In this document: one piece after another, positions 1 to 10,777 of the stretch
How positions within the stretch are numbered: the first letter of the stretch is position 1
Layout of the letters: each line of letters opens with the position of its first letter
Assembly: GCA_963971285.1 (NCBI GenBank)
Contig: OZ020251.1
Span: forward strand, 5,394,001-5,458,000
DNA: 64,000 nt
Direction of reading: 5' to 3'
From: Astropecten irregularis
Taxonomy: Eukaryota > Echinodermata > Asteroidea > Paxillosida > Astropectinidae
Translations under genes and position numbers: made by a program
The notes under the pieces: generated by a model
Database searches by the model: none
Seen by the model: the letters and a program-made list of their open reading frames with translations, nothing else
What the model was told of the DNA's origin: nothing

Positions 1-496
1 GGTGACACAATGTAATCTATTCTGCGAGAGTGTTTGTTTCTGAGAACTTGAACCGGTGGAAGTTATCTCGACTCTCAGGAGAGTGACTGAGGATAAACAG
101 AGCACACAGTTTCAAGATAATACCATCGGTTCTTCTCAGAACCTCACACTCTCACAGAAAATATTACATGTGTCACCGCAAACCTACCTTCTTTCAAACA
201 TGCATGTTATGTAAACCCAAACCATTACTTGTTATTGAGCATGTTAAGGTACATGTACACTACAGTTTGTGAATACATGTACTTTCATGCACATGGTGTG
301 CGTATTTTACGTAAATGACAGAAAATGAATGTCATTGCTGGTATATTACTACATACAGGACAAAAATCTAATGCAACACAGCACGTCAAATTCTAAGCGT
401 AATTTGTTCTTGTACTCCCTCGATTCGTTGGTGGACTGTCCTCATCATTGCACGTGCCTCGTGTCATAATCAGCCACTGCATGAGAAGTCGGTGCT
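1..496. other. Non-coding stretch with a histone-stem-loop-like hairpin
   Basis: I see no gene here. At 128-143 there is a 16-nt hairpin, ggttcttctcagaacc, with a 6-bp stem and a 4-nt loop. It has the layout of the metazoan histone mRNA 3' stem-loop and recurs at 9128-9143, 37713-37728 (minus) and 63273-63289. A related half-site (gagaacttgaacc) lies near 40-54. It is read as a relic of a dispersed repeat rather than the end of a histone gene, because no histone-like reading frame precedes it. Confidence 0.4.
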
Positions 497-613
497 ATGA
501 GTGGAGAAAAAGAAAAGAAAAGAAAAGTGGGTCTCGATAAGCTGTTAACATGGATTGCAAATATTGATGTAGATGGAGTGCGGAAGGACAAAGCTTACAA
601 TATTCCAATTCAG
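497..613 (+). CDS. Possible first coding exon, unknown protein
   Basis: An ATG at 497 opens 39 codons ending exactly at a GT donor (cag|gtaata at 613/614), in phase 0. The peptide begins MSGEKEKKRKVGLDKLLTWI, with a lysine-rich start and then a mixed amphipathic stretch. I do not recognise it. No following exon could be identified in the next 3 kb on this strand, so it may be chance. The only support is the uninterrupted frame, a reasonable donor and coding-like composition. Confidence 0.2.
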
Positions 614-1109
614 GTAATAAATTGACCCATAGCCTATCATTTTTGTAATTTGACATTCATATGCGAACCCAGCTTTTCATACAGGGCCTGAAATTGAAAT
701 TGACATTAATAAGACATAATGTAGTTAAGTTCTATTCCAAAATAAAAATATTTTAGCAAGCATTTGACAAATGGTTGTCCATATCAGGAAACCTTGAACA
801 CGATGATATTAATAAACCACCTGGCACCTGTATATGCCACACACTCAAACAACACCCTCACTGAGGCAAAAACAAGCAGAACGCTAAACCACAGCTGCCT
901 GGTGTAAAAAAGTGAACATGACATCAGCATACCAGCAGTGCTGCACATTATGCAAGGGTTATGCAAGGGGTCTAAACACGGGTTTACACCTTGGCGGCCA
1001 TCTTAGATTTTGATCACAACTTTAAAACGAGGCACTATCACGCATGTGCACTTTTCGAAGTGTAAACCCGTGTATTGTCAAATATCCCTCTTCCTTGATG
1101 AAAACTCAC
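614..1109. other. Non-coding, nothing recognised
   Basis: AT-rich sequence with no exon, repeat family or RNA gene that I can support. Confidence 0.5.
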
Positions 1110-1215
1110 CTACAGCTTGGCACTGTCTTTTTAATTCATAGCGATCACCACTCTTCAACACTCCCAATGATTTCAACTCATCATCAGACATAGAGGGAAT
1201 CATGGAGGAAGTCAC
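1110..1215 (-). CDS. SAM-domain-like exon (isolated)
   Basis: Read on the minus strand, this 106-bp block is bounded by an acceptor (cttaaag| before 1215) and a donor (|gtgagt after 1110). It encodes a peptide containing MSDDELKSLGVLKSGDRYEL. The pattern of acidic residues, then L-x-x-L-G-V, then G-x-R and a basic helix matches the last two helices of a sterile alpha motif (SAM) domain, a small protein-protein interaction module. The first helices would lie in an upstream exon that I could not find. It could belong to an unrecognised minus-strand gene, a pseudogene or a transposon-captured domain. Confidence 0.35.
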
Positions 1216-1739
1216 CTTTAAGAAAAACATAATCTTTAGTAAACATGCTGAACACAAGCCATTGAAAAGGGGAATTGTAGTTAGTACTTTAAATGAGGGG
1301 TATAGGAGGTAAAAAACTACATATACTTCACTTAGTTCATCATGGGAACTGTCACTCGAGTCCAGGACTCGGCCTGAAGTTGCAATTTTGTTGACTTGCA
1401 CTCGACTTAAGTCTTGAGTTATGTTAGGCAATTGAGACTCTGACTTGACGAGTATGACTCAAACTCAACACTAAGTGACATTTAAAATGTAAACAACAAT
1501 CTTAAAATTTTGTCAATGATTTGACATCATTAAATCATATAAACAGTAAACAACTGTAGGATTGCAAATAATAACATTTCAGCATTAATACAAGTAAAGT
1601 GCTTACAATGTACATCTCTAAGATAGCAACAGCAGCATTGTAAACATAACTATGACTTACGAGTACTGTACCTTATTGCACTGATCAAAATGGAACAACC
1701 TAAAACATATTGATGGGTTTAAGTAATTCAAGTCGGGGG
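1216..1739. other. Non-coding, degenerate actcgagtcc-type repeats
   Basis: No exon seen. Around 1340-1460 there are loose repeats of gactcg/actcgagtc type words, too degenerate to define a unit. Confidence 0.35.
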
Positions 1740-2305
1740 CTGGTCATGTCGTCCTCCGCTCTCCCCCAGGCAAGCTCGGCCCCAACAAGAAGTCGCCCCC
1801 AACAAAGTTGCCTCCTAACCAGCTGGTTTGAGGGTGAATTTGTTAGGGGCATCTTTGTTGGGACCAACTTTAGCCCTGTCCGCACTGGACTTTTTTTTCC
1901 GGGGATTTAACCGAGCCGATGGGTAAATGAAAAATGGGCAAATATTACCGGTGTCCGCACTTGGACTTTTGACTCGGGTAACTTAACCGTGCACGCACGG
2001 AAGAATTGCCGAGCTGACAATACAAGCCCTATGCGGATACCCGACTCAAACTGTCCGCACTGGACTTTTCGTCTCGGGCAAAGTGTCTCGGGTATTCTAC
2101 CCGGGCAGAAGTTGGCCGGTAGAAATACCCGCGCGGCTCGGGCAAAGTAACTGAGAGGTAGACTTCCTGAGACGTCCGCACTGGACTTAAAATGGGTACA
2201 GTACCCAGCGTCTCGGTTACTTTGCCCAAAAAAAGTCCAGTGCGGACAGGGCTTTTGTTGGCAGAAACTTTGTTGGGGGTAAGTTTGCTGGGGTGACATG
2301 ACCAG
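1740..2305. repeat. Foldback element with repeated tgtccgcactggac motifs
   Basis: The ends are inverted copies: ctggtcatgtc at 1740-1750 and gacatgaccag at 2295-2305. Further inverted pairs lie inside them: cccccaacaaagtt (about 1797) against aactttgttggggg (about 2265), and ccctgtccgcactggac (about 1869) against its complement (about 2234). The word gtccgcactggac recurs in direct orientation about four times between them. This is a foldback or long-TIR non-autonomous DNA element. No clear target duplication was found. GC and CpG content are higher than in the surroundings. Confidence 0.7.
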
Positions 2306-3039
2306 CATTCTTCAAGACAACATGTGTGTAAAAACATAGTTTTGGTAGTCCTAAAACTCATCATAATAAGGGGGGGGGGTGACAGGTGGAATGGAAGTAA
2401 TGATACTGGGCTGGCTTTCATAATAATTAAGGTGAGGAATGGGTTCAGTTAGGTGAGGGGCTATTTTTACAAATATGATTATAATCGTCAGTGTACCTGT
2501 TGTCGAGGTATCAAGTTTTTGAGGATTGACCTCCTATCATTGGTAGCGACTCCCAGGCCTGTATCACACAATCAGTTGATTTGTTTTATATATGTACGTG
2601 CTCCCCGCAAGCCGAAACTACATGTCATCAACAGTTAACTTCTGTATGTTACTTTTTGTCTTGCTTGGAATAATTAATGCTTACGTTACACCCTCGAAAA
2701 CCGGTACATCGAGGATTGGGGGCCTAATTTAGTAATATGAATCCCCAGAAGACAACCGCAAGTGGAACAACTCATTTCGGGTCACTTTAATGACAAACAT
2801 AAATAAAGTAGGCCTAATATTATAAGAAAAACAATTATATTTACCCGGTTTTCAGTCTCCATTTTCGCGAGGCGGAGTGGCATGCGTACAGCATAGCATG
2901 CATAGACCTGGTACAACACCGCATGCAGTTGGTGATAAAAAGCAATCAGTGCACGCAACCACGAGCGAGACGGGTGCACCAGACTATTTGATAACCTACC
3001 GAGCTACCTAGGTTACTAAAAAAAATCCAAAAATTCACG
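2306..3039. other. Non-coding, nothing recognised
   Basis: A poly-G run is present near 2370 and the rest is unremarkable AT-rich sequence. Short open frames here show no domain or splice context. Confidence 0.4.
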
Positions 3040-3640
3040 CCTGAGTGGGTTTGCGACTTGGGGCCCAAGTCGTGAATATTGACGTCAATATTGGCGTCAA
3101 TATTTACGACTTGGGGTCCAAGTCGTGAATATTGGCGTCAATATTGGCGTAAATATTTGCGACTTGGAGCCCAAGTCGTGAATATTGGCGTCAATATTGT
3201 CGTTAATATTTGCGACTTGGGGCCCAAGTCGTGAATATTGGCGTCAATATTGTCGTCAATATTTGCGACTTTAGGCCATGTCGTTAATATTGGCGTCAAT
3301 ATTGGCGTCAATATTTACGACTTGGGGTAAAAGTCGTGAATATTGGCGTCAATATTGGCGTCAATATTTACGACTTGGGGCCCAAGTCGTAAATATTGGC
3401 GTCAATATTGGCGTCAAAATTTACGACTTGGAGGCTAAGTCGTGAATATTGGCGTCAATATTGGCGTCAATATTTACGACTTGAGGCCAAGTCGTGAATA
3501 TTGGCGTCAATATTGACGTCAATATTTGCGACTTGAGGCCAAGTCGTCAATATTGGCGTCAATATTGGCGTCAATATTTACGACTTGGGGTAAAAGTCGT
3601 GAATATTGGCGTCAATATTGACGTCAATATTTGTTTGCGA
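3040..3640. repeat. 53-bp satellite array, about 11 copies
   Basis: The word gacttgg recurs at 3055, 3108 and 3161, giving a 53-bp period that continues to about 3640. Each unit has a palindromic half (gacttggggcccaagtc) and two or three copies of aatattggcgtcaatatt. In some units the latter reads aatattgacgtcaatatt, a perfect palindrome containing TGACGTCA, the cAMP-response-element consensus. The array is CpG-rich and ends about 420 bp before the start codon of the downstream gene. An open frame runs through it only because the unit happens to lack stops in one frame. Confidence 0.9.
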
Positions 3641-4063
3641 TGTCCCTTTAAAGCCACCATACAAATGGGCAGACAACACGTAGTACATGTTACCGTGGGC
3701 GAACCAGGTATAACGCAGTGCCAGACACACAGTGAGCGAGACTCCAAATACATGCCCTTATTTCAATTCAACCATAAGCCTATGCATAATTATAATAATA
3801 TAAATGACATTGCAAAAGCCCACAGGGGCTTAGTGCATTGTATAGATGGTACACTGCTGGGAGTCTTTTCAACTGAACTTCATTCAATTAGCATGACAAA
3901 GAAGAGTTGGCCCGAAGCGACCTTCAATGCTACAAGAGGAAATAGACTGTCGACTATTATAGTTGGTGCCAGTGAAGGCTGACTTCATTGGTACTTTCGT
4001 TTGTCAGTGCCAAGCCCACGTACGCCCTGCGTCGACAGCATCATTTACAGTTCTCTCGAGAAA
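3641..4063 (+). promoter_or_regulatory. Upstream region / possible 5' UTR of the esterase-like gene
   Basis: This is unique sequence between the satellite and the chosen start codon at 4064. No clear TATA box could be assigned. A long frame enters from the satellite and stops at 3982 with no recognisable domain, so it is not called as a gene. The reading frame of the esterase-like gene is open upstream to 4001, but the signal peptide defines 4064 as the better start. Confidence 0.35.
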
Positions 4064-7000
4064 ATGGCTTCCAACCGTTTCCTCCTAGATGTCTTGGCAG
4101 TGTTCTTACTCGCTTTGGCTACAGCGAGTATCGCCGACGGATTCGTAGTCAACACGACCGCCGGAACAGTGGGCGGGCAAGGGGTGGACGTGAACGGGAC
4201 GGCAGTCCGTCAGTACCTCGGCATACCGTACGCCGAAACGCCCGTGCGATTCAGCCCTCCTGTCGCCAAGGCCCCATGGAATGCCTCGGAGAAGTACGAC
4301 GCCAGTTACTACCGGCCGTCCTGCCCGCAGAAAGCGAAGAAAGTTTCGGACTTCGTGCCCGCGTTCATGTTGATGAATTCCAGTCAGATGCTGCAAACCA
4401 GCGAGGACTGCTTACATTTGAACGTATACACCCCAGCCAATGCCACTGACCAGCATGGCCCACGGGCAGTGCTGGTTTGGTTTCATGGAGGCAGCTATCG
4501 ATACGGTACAGGAAATGCGTTCGAGCCCTTGGTACTGGCTGCCAAGGGAGGTATCCTCATCGTCACCATCAACTATCGACTTGGACCTTTTGGTTTCCTG
4601 CAAACTGATGACGGGATGGCGGCGCCTGGTAACCTCGGCCTCCTAGACCAGCAGTTGGCTTTGAAGTGGGTCAAAGACAACATAGAGGGTTTCGGAGGCG
4701 ACCCCAACCGCGTGACCATCGCCGGTCAAGCCGGTGTCCACGGTTCGGCCAGTCTCCACATGTTTGTCCCGGAAAGCAGGCCTCTTTTCAAACGAGTTGT
4801 GACCCACAGTGGCGTCTTCAGGCCCAAAGATCTCCAGAAACCAGAAGAGGCGATGTCCAACACCAAGCTTCTCGCCGAGCTGGCCGGCTGCCCACGGACC
4901 CCGAGTGCGGATCTCCTGGGGTGTCTCAGAAATAAGACGACTGAAGAAATCATGTCTTACAACGACCAACTCTCCATGATGAAAAACTCGACCTTCATGT
5001 GGCAGCCTGTCTTCAACACCGATTTCTTCACCATGGACGCAGATGCTTCCAAGATGTACGACCTCGTGGCTGCCTTCAACACCGGGGATGGCACCATCGC
5101 CCTGAAACTCATCAAAGACCTGTTCCTCTCTGATGCAATGCCGATGCCGAGCCCTGGAGTCACCGACACCAAGTGGGACAGGTGGATGAAGGCCTACATC
5201 GGCAGCTCCCCGGTGGTCGAGAAGGCCGTGGAATACCAGTACACGGACCGCGACATCAAAAACGAGACCATTGCCCGGGTGGCAGCCGTGGTCAACGCCC
5301 AGTCGGGCCGGGCTTTCACCCGCTACGGTACCCCCGCACTCCCCGATCTGAAGTCAATGCTGAATTCAACACGTGTCGTGGTTTTCGATCACAGGTCGTC
5401 GGCCGACACGAGGTTCCCCAAAGAAATTCCAGCACCGCACGGCTCCGAAATTCCCTACATCTTCGGACTACCGTTCGCCCTCGAGGATAAATTCACTGAC
5501 GAAGAGAGACAGCTAAGTCAACGCATGATAAAATACTGGTCAAACTTCGTCAAAACTGGGTGAGTTTATAAAAATCATTGTCAGACTTGATGTAGCCTGA
5601 AAAAGAAATGTTTTGAGAGCTGAATTAGTTTTCATGTTTTAATGCAGAAAGACTTTAGCATAATCCTCTTTTTGACAATGGAGCCACAGTAATCGATAAA
5701 TGAAACTCCTTTGATTGCCTTTCCTTTTGTCATAAATAATCACATCCTAAAATTAATCTCAATGTTGGCAGTCACTGGCCCATACGCGATTCAGCATGAA
5801 ACGTTTGTCTTGATTCAGTCAACAGAGGGCGGCACAAGAAAAAGCCATTTCAGGGTGCACCCACAGACATAAATAATAATAATAGGTTATTTATGTATGG
5901 GTGCACCCCAGTAAATAATTTCCCATATAGGTTCCCTTGCTAAATGGCAATTTTCAAAATAAAATATTTAAAAAATACTCAGAAGTTTCTCAGGCAATCA
6001 AGCTATACACCGAAATGAAGCTGAAAACTTCAATTTTTATTTTCCTTTCAAGTTTCTACAGGCTGACCAATGACTTTTTGAGAATAGTCCATCCAAAGGA
6101 AAATACCCAAACGGCTATGTTGACTGGTGCCAGACTAACCAAAAAAAATTAGACCTCTACTACATGCCAAAGTAGAGCGACTTGAAGGCCCGATTTCATC
6201 CAAACAACTCAAAGTTGAAGTCCAAACGCTGGTGATCGAGTTCCACCCATTTGTTCTACAAGGCTTCCCATGTAGGGCCCAGCAAATGATTCTATAAAAC
6301 AGATTTTGAGGGAATACAAAGTATTCATGAGCTCTGCGGACCGATTTAGACTATTTACTGGGATGCGCCGTTTACTTGCTATTTCAACCTTTCTTTAAAC
6401 CTATACTACGGCGCGATGCAGAATTATTTGCAAAGGGGTACATTTTCAGCACGATGCAATTATCGATGCTTCGCTTAAACAGATAATTTTTTAATCGAAC
6501 ATTTGGAAGATGACTATTAAGGACACCGCAAACATAGGCCTTGATAGCTCTATTTTCTTTATTTTCAATGCCTGAGTGAATTAGTAATTGTTTCTCGCGT
6601 GAAGAGGGATGTTAAGGTCAATTATTGAATCTCTTCTCTATATTTTGTTTGAAACCTCACAGGAATCCAAACATGGACGGAGTGAGTGGCAATGCGACCA
6701 CTATGATGCCGAAATGGCCAGAATACGGAGACGAGAAGGAGTACCTCAAGGTCAATGCCGAGAAGGCAGAGGAAGAGGATGCTTATCGGAGTGGCGACAT
6801 CTACTTCTGGTCCGAGTATCTACCGGAATTGAAAGAAGTCTGTCCTGGCCCTATGCCTGGCCCGGACTCCACCAACTCGCCCCGCACAACCTACGCGACC
6901 GACATGGCCGGTAGGACCAGGAAGCCGAAGGACTGTCCGGAACCCGTCCTCGGTAAGGGCATGGGACTTAGCATGAACGTCAAGCAAGCTGAGTCCCTCA

Positions 7001-7575
7001 TCCAGGCTCTTCTCATCCTGTGCCTGATCATGGCCTGTCTCGCCTGCCTGGTGGCCGTCGTATGCATCGTGTACAAGCCCAAACCCAAGCAGGTGTCGCT
7101 GGATGACATCGACAGCGAAGAAGCCGTCAAGCCCGCCGGTATCAACGGGGGCGTCCTTCACGGTGGCGAGACAAGCAGCGCTGGCACAAGCGGCTCTCCC
7201 AGTCACAGTGACCAGAAAGATAAGACCATCTTCGAAGAGGAGGAAGCCCCCATCTATGCCAAGTCCATGAAAATGAAAGCTGCCGACGAAGACGACACCA
7301 TCAGAGCACCACCCCCGGAGGAAGACAACCACACCCACGTATACGCCAACGTGGCCTACCGTCAAGACCCCGAAGAGATTGACGATCCCAATCCAAAGCA
7401 TGAAGAGGAAGAGATCGACATTGACGAGATATTCCCACCACCTCCAGGGGATGTGGCCGATGAGGGCGATGTAGGGGAGGAGCTTGATGAAATACCACCT
7501 CCTTACGTGGATGAAGACGAACCTGACGATCCACAAGACGCGGACTCGGAGACTGAAATCAATACGAAGCTGTAG
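4064..7575 (+). CDS. Catalytically dead cholinesterase-like transmembrane adhesion protein
   Basis: Two exons, 4064-5559 and 6663-7575, join in frame (Gly codon gg|g) to give 802 residues. Order: signal peptide (about 1-27), carboxylesterase/cholinesterase domain (about 28-560), stalk, one membrane segment (about 611-636) and an acidic 165-residue cytoplasmic tail. Family landmarks are SEDCLHLNVY, WFHGGSY, GNLGLLDQQLALKWV and HGSEIPYIFG. The nucleophile elbow reads GQAGV, so the catalytic serine is Ala223. The triad acid position appears to be Asp342, and His459 remains. Two disulfide-loop cysteine pairs and about ten N-glycosylation sequons are visible. This is the pattern of neuroligin/gliotactin/neurotactin-type adhesion molecules, so I infer an adhesion or receptor role, not hydrolysis. 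The tail has a PPPY motif (WW-domain ligand type) and YANV/IYAK tyrosines. The exact subfamily is uncertain. Confidence 0.85.
5560..6662 (+). other. Intron of the esterase-like gene
   Basis: The donor gtgagt at 5560 and acceptor ctcacag ending at 6662 join a conserved N-x-x-K-T-G/N-P-N boundary typical of cholinesterases. The intron has an imperfect hairpin element at about 5853-5907 (next entry). Otherwise nothing is recognised. Confidence 0.85.
5853..5907. repeat. Short inverted repeat with gggtgcaccc ends
   Basis: Arms gggtgcacccacagacataaa and ttatttatgtatgggtgcaccc face each other around an ataataata centre. The ends gggtgcaccc are themselves palindromic. It looks like a very short MITE or hairpin. 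Confidence 0.6.
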
Positions 7576-8593
7576 GCAACGCGATGCTGTCATCAGAACC
7601 TCACAGTAATACCTACGGAAGCCTAGCATACACAGGTGCCCTTTAGAAACCTCTGCTTGAGTATTATTTCGCACTCCATTTTAAAGTATCAAAATTGGGC
7701 GACGATTTTGAAATCGATATAGGATTCTCTGTTTTGAACAAGAAAACGAAACCTTAAGAGCAAACAGCAAACAGCTAAACCACAACTTCATGTTACACAC
7801 CTTTCAGTTAACAGAGAAGAAAGCTTGAACCGCAGTGAAGGTTTCGAGAAGTCACTTTTACAGTCTTAAACAGAACATACCCACATTGTGACTCTCCTCT
7901 ACAAATTCATTGGCCGAATGTGAACCTGGAAAGTCAGAAACGTAAAACGCACAGAAGCGATCATTTAAAGACAGGAGAGACTTGGATACTTGGACAATGG
8001 AGCCATAAACTTGATGCGCCATCACTTCAAGTTTTCCCATTTCACTTCCCTGTGTCATGCCAAGGAAACGGGCACTTTTTAGCTTATCACGTTACAGTGA
8101 TTCAAAAAATGAAAGTCAAACGCAAACGTACCTTTGGTATACCACACTTCTTCTTCTTTTGGAATTTCACTTCAAAATTCTGGTAAATTGACATCGAGTC
8201 TACCAATTTAGAACCAGGCACAATACGACGATTGAATCACTTATTTGATTGGTTAATTGGATTGATTTATTGTTTGATTTTGTTTGTTTTAATTCTTTCT
8301 TTTATATTTTTGGTGAAGAAATAGTTTAAGTGTTTTGGGTGTAAATGCTTTTAGAATTCTAATGTATATATTTTGCCATTAGCTTGCGTTTGTTTTTTTA
8401 CGTTTGGGTTAAACATTTGGATATACATTTGCTGTTATACATAATTGAATTTAAAATTTAAGAAGTGTACTTTTTGTTCATGTAAATAATACACAGACCT
8501 ATTCATTGAATAAGTGCCGACGTCTTGAAAAAAAAACACCCCAAAACAGGATTGCAGGTTACGTCAGAGTGTTCTAGTTCTAACGAAAGAAAA
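7576..8593. other. 3' flank / probable 3' UTR of the esterase-like gene
   Basis: The stop at 7573-7575 is followed by an AT-rich region with long T-rich tracts (8230-8480). No canonical AATAAA could be assigned with confidence. No further gene was seen. Confidence 0.4.
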
Positions 8594-8628
8594 ACAGAAG
8601 AGAAAGCTTCTGCTAGGATCGAAACGTC
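8594..8628 (+). other. Decayed hammerhead-like core
   Basis: A cagaagag box, compared with the hammerhead CTGATGAG, is followed after 19 nt by GAAACGTC at 8621-8628. GAAAC followed by a palindromic ACGT and a cleavage-type GTC is the layout of minimal type I hammerhead ribozymes in Penelope-like and retrozyme elements. The first box is degenerate and stem II is poor, so this is a relic at best. Confidence 0.3.
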
Positions 8629-9073
8629 AGTCCCTCCTATCTCAGAGCATTTTCAGACCAATATTTTCGCTAATGAGCAGATTGCACAGCAGTGTACATG
8701 TATTACTTGTGCTGAAAAACGACGATTTTAATACTGTCTTGTTCTGATATAGGAAACAAAACATTGAGCTGGAAAGCTTCATAAGAAAGCATTTTTGTTT
8801 AGTTGGTGAATCTCAGTCGAATCTTCTGAAATGTAAAATACTGCAAATAAATGTATTTCACACATGCAGATAAAACCTCAAAGCAACTGCCATAGTACTT
8901 GGTGCATCTGTGCTTTTCAGGTGAAACAAAATTTTTCAAAAGTTCCCCCTTCCGATTCCAAGTTCCTTCATTTCTCCCTATCCTGGGAACAAATCCCCTT
9001 TTCGATATATAACCAATCATTCTGATTGTGTACATTAAGCCCCTGCATTCTTCACAATATGGTACTCTTCGGG
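8629..9073. other. Non-coding, nothing further recognised
   Basis: No gene or defined repeat seen. Confidence 0.4.
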
Positions 9074-9143
9074 CTGCTGAGGACGATCAAAGCATACTGT
9101 TCGCAACGTCGAGTTGAAATAATCCCAGGTTCTTTTCAGAACC
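9074..9143 (+). other. Hammerhead-like core followed by a histone-type stem-loop
   Basis: CTGCTGAG at 9074-9081 (one change from CTGATGAG) is followed by a GGAC...GTTC stem and GCAACGTC at 9103-9110 (one change from GAAACGTC). Seventeen nucleotides later comes ggttcttttcagaacc (9128-9143). That is a 6-bp stem with a TTTC loop, the exact architecture of the histone mRNA 3' stem-loop bound by SLBP. The same order of modules, GAAACGTC then hairpin, recurs at 63242-63289. I read it as a fragment of a hammerhead-bearing retroelement family. Confidence 0.45.
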
Positions 9144-9759
9144 AGTGTTCCAAATGTGTATATAGACCCTACATGGCGTCTACCGCAAATCATATCCCTG
9201 ACACAGTGTAGTACTTGTACCATGCATAGCTTAAAGTCTTACCCCAAAAACCAACCAATTGTAGCCCTACACCATTTTTTATTCATGGATCAGAACGATG
9301 GTAGTTATTGTCACAATAGGGACCACGTTTCATGGACCAGAACACAACCAAGTTGAACACAAAAATACAAACAATCATACATGCATAAAAATATGAACAC
9401 GGACTTCAGGTGTGACGAACCAGTTGAATGTGCAATCAAAATGGCACCGTGTACGAGAACTGAGTTGTGTATATAATTATATTTTTGTATTCCAATTTGT
9501 TGGAGCGTAGGCAGCTTTCATTATAACACGTATTTTTTTTGTGCATGAACGACTGAACTTGTATTATTACACAGTGCATGTATTCTTTCAATTTGTATAA
9601 CACTCGGCCTTGTAGCAGTTTTCCCATGCTCTAAAAAGAAAGTAAATTCCTCAGAAATTGTTATTGTAGTTATTTGTGGTAAATTCAGTATTATTACTGC
9701 TGGTACAACACCCACAATATGCTGTTTCGGGCATCCTAAAGATCTTGCGACTATATCTT

Positions 9760-10002
9760 GGGACAATTTCACAGAGCTTCCAAAGCAAAAAATTTTCCAT
9801 AAGCACAAAAACCTTGGTAAATAAAATCAGTATGCAAGCCAAAACACTTTGTGAATGTTACTGCTCGGCAAACAATGGCCGAATACAAGTTAAAGGTATA
9901 TTAAACATCACATGAACATTTGGTTGATAATTCTGTTTGATCAAGGAAGACTGTTCATATGCTTAATCAAATTTTATGCTTAAGCAGCCCTATGAAAATG
10001 AC
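9760..10002. repeat. MITE, 'gggaccaatttcat...gcttaagcag' family
   Basis: This is closely similar to 12009-12300 through its body (shared words accttggtaaat, atcagtatgc, caaacaatgg, aacatcacatgaa, gatcaaggaagact). The ends are inverted: gggacaatttcacagagctt against aagcagccctatgaaaatga. It is a non-autonomous terminal-inverted-repeat element. Confidence 0.75.
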
Positions 10003-10185
10003 CACAGGCCTTGATATAATTATGGCAGCTGAGATGCTGTAGATTAATAGCTCAAGGCTTAATTCATACACGATACCAACGAACTTTTTAACGAACACGA
10101 ACACTTGTTCAACTCCTAGTTGAAGCAAAGTGTCTTCCTCAAGGACATAAGTCCAATTCACGTAACTCTTGCGTTTGACCTACCA

Positions 10186-10475
10186 GGGCCCAATTTCATG
10201 GAATCTGTTACGGCCTATTTTTGTGCTTACGTGCACTGCTGCTACGCGTGAAATCCATTTCATGGAATCCGTAAGCAACACTCTTGGTTAGCGAAGAATT
10301 TCCGTGATCATTTTCTGCTAACGCGCTGTCGTATGCATTCTGCACAAATTCCTTGCTTACCATTACCAAAAAGGAAACTCTTCCGTGAAATACGCTAACC
10401 GTATAACCAAAACAATTCTGCTACCGAAAGCGAAGATTTTTTTCTAACGGTAACGGATTCCATGAAATTGGGCCC
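10186..10475. repeat. MITE with gggcccaatttcatggaatc terminal inverted repeats
   Basis: The left end gggcccaatttcatggaatc is matched by gattccatgaaattgggccc at the right end. The interior is imperfectly palindromic, with cctatttttgtgcttacg and related words. A second copy of the family is at 45730-46034. Confidence 0.85.
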
Positions 10476-10777
10476 AGACCAGTCGGTCTGATCCACAATT
10501 TATAACACTCGAACAGACTAGCACGTAGATTCAATAATACTAAGTTGTTGTGGTAGTTTAGTGTGTGTTTTTTTAATTCAAGTGTTAATAACATCATTAA
10601 GCTTTCATACATCTCAATTTTGTTTTTAAATTTTGCATTTCATTTTTATTTCAATAATTATGAGTGCAGTATGTATATAGCTGGTGTATATAACTTAGTA
10701 TTTTCCTTTGTTTTCATTTTTAATTGCGATTATAATTAATTTTTCAGGGAGACTAAAGAGTCTATAATTATGGCTAA
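10476..10777. other. Non-coding, nothing recognised
   Basis: AT-rich sequence; no gene seen. Confidence 0.4.

Noticed and set aside
3040-3640. Regular repeats resembling a CRISPR array
   Set aside because: There are no unique spacers: the whole 53-bp unit repeats head to tail. The surrounding genes are eukaryotic and spliced.
3494-3982. 162-residue open frame starting in the 53-bp satellite
   Set aside because: More than a third of it is repetitive translation of the satellite (NIGVNIDVNI-type). The rest has no recognisable domain and no splice context.
6820-7674. 284-residue minus-strand open frame opposite the esterase-like tail
   Set aside because: It is the antisense shadow of the acidic cytoplasmic tail, caused by GAG/GAT codon bias.
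9128-9143. End of a histone gene
   Set aside because: The hairpin matches a histone 3' stem-loop, but no histone H1/H2A/H2B/H3/H4 frame lies upstream on this strand. The context points to a repeat.
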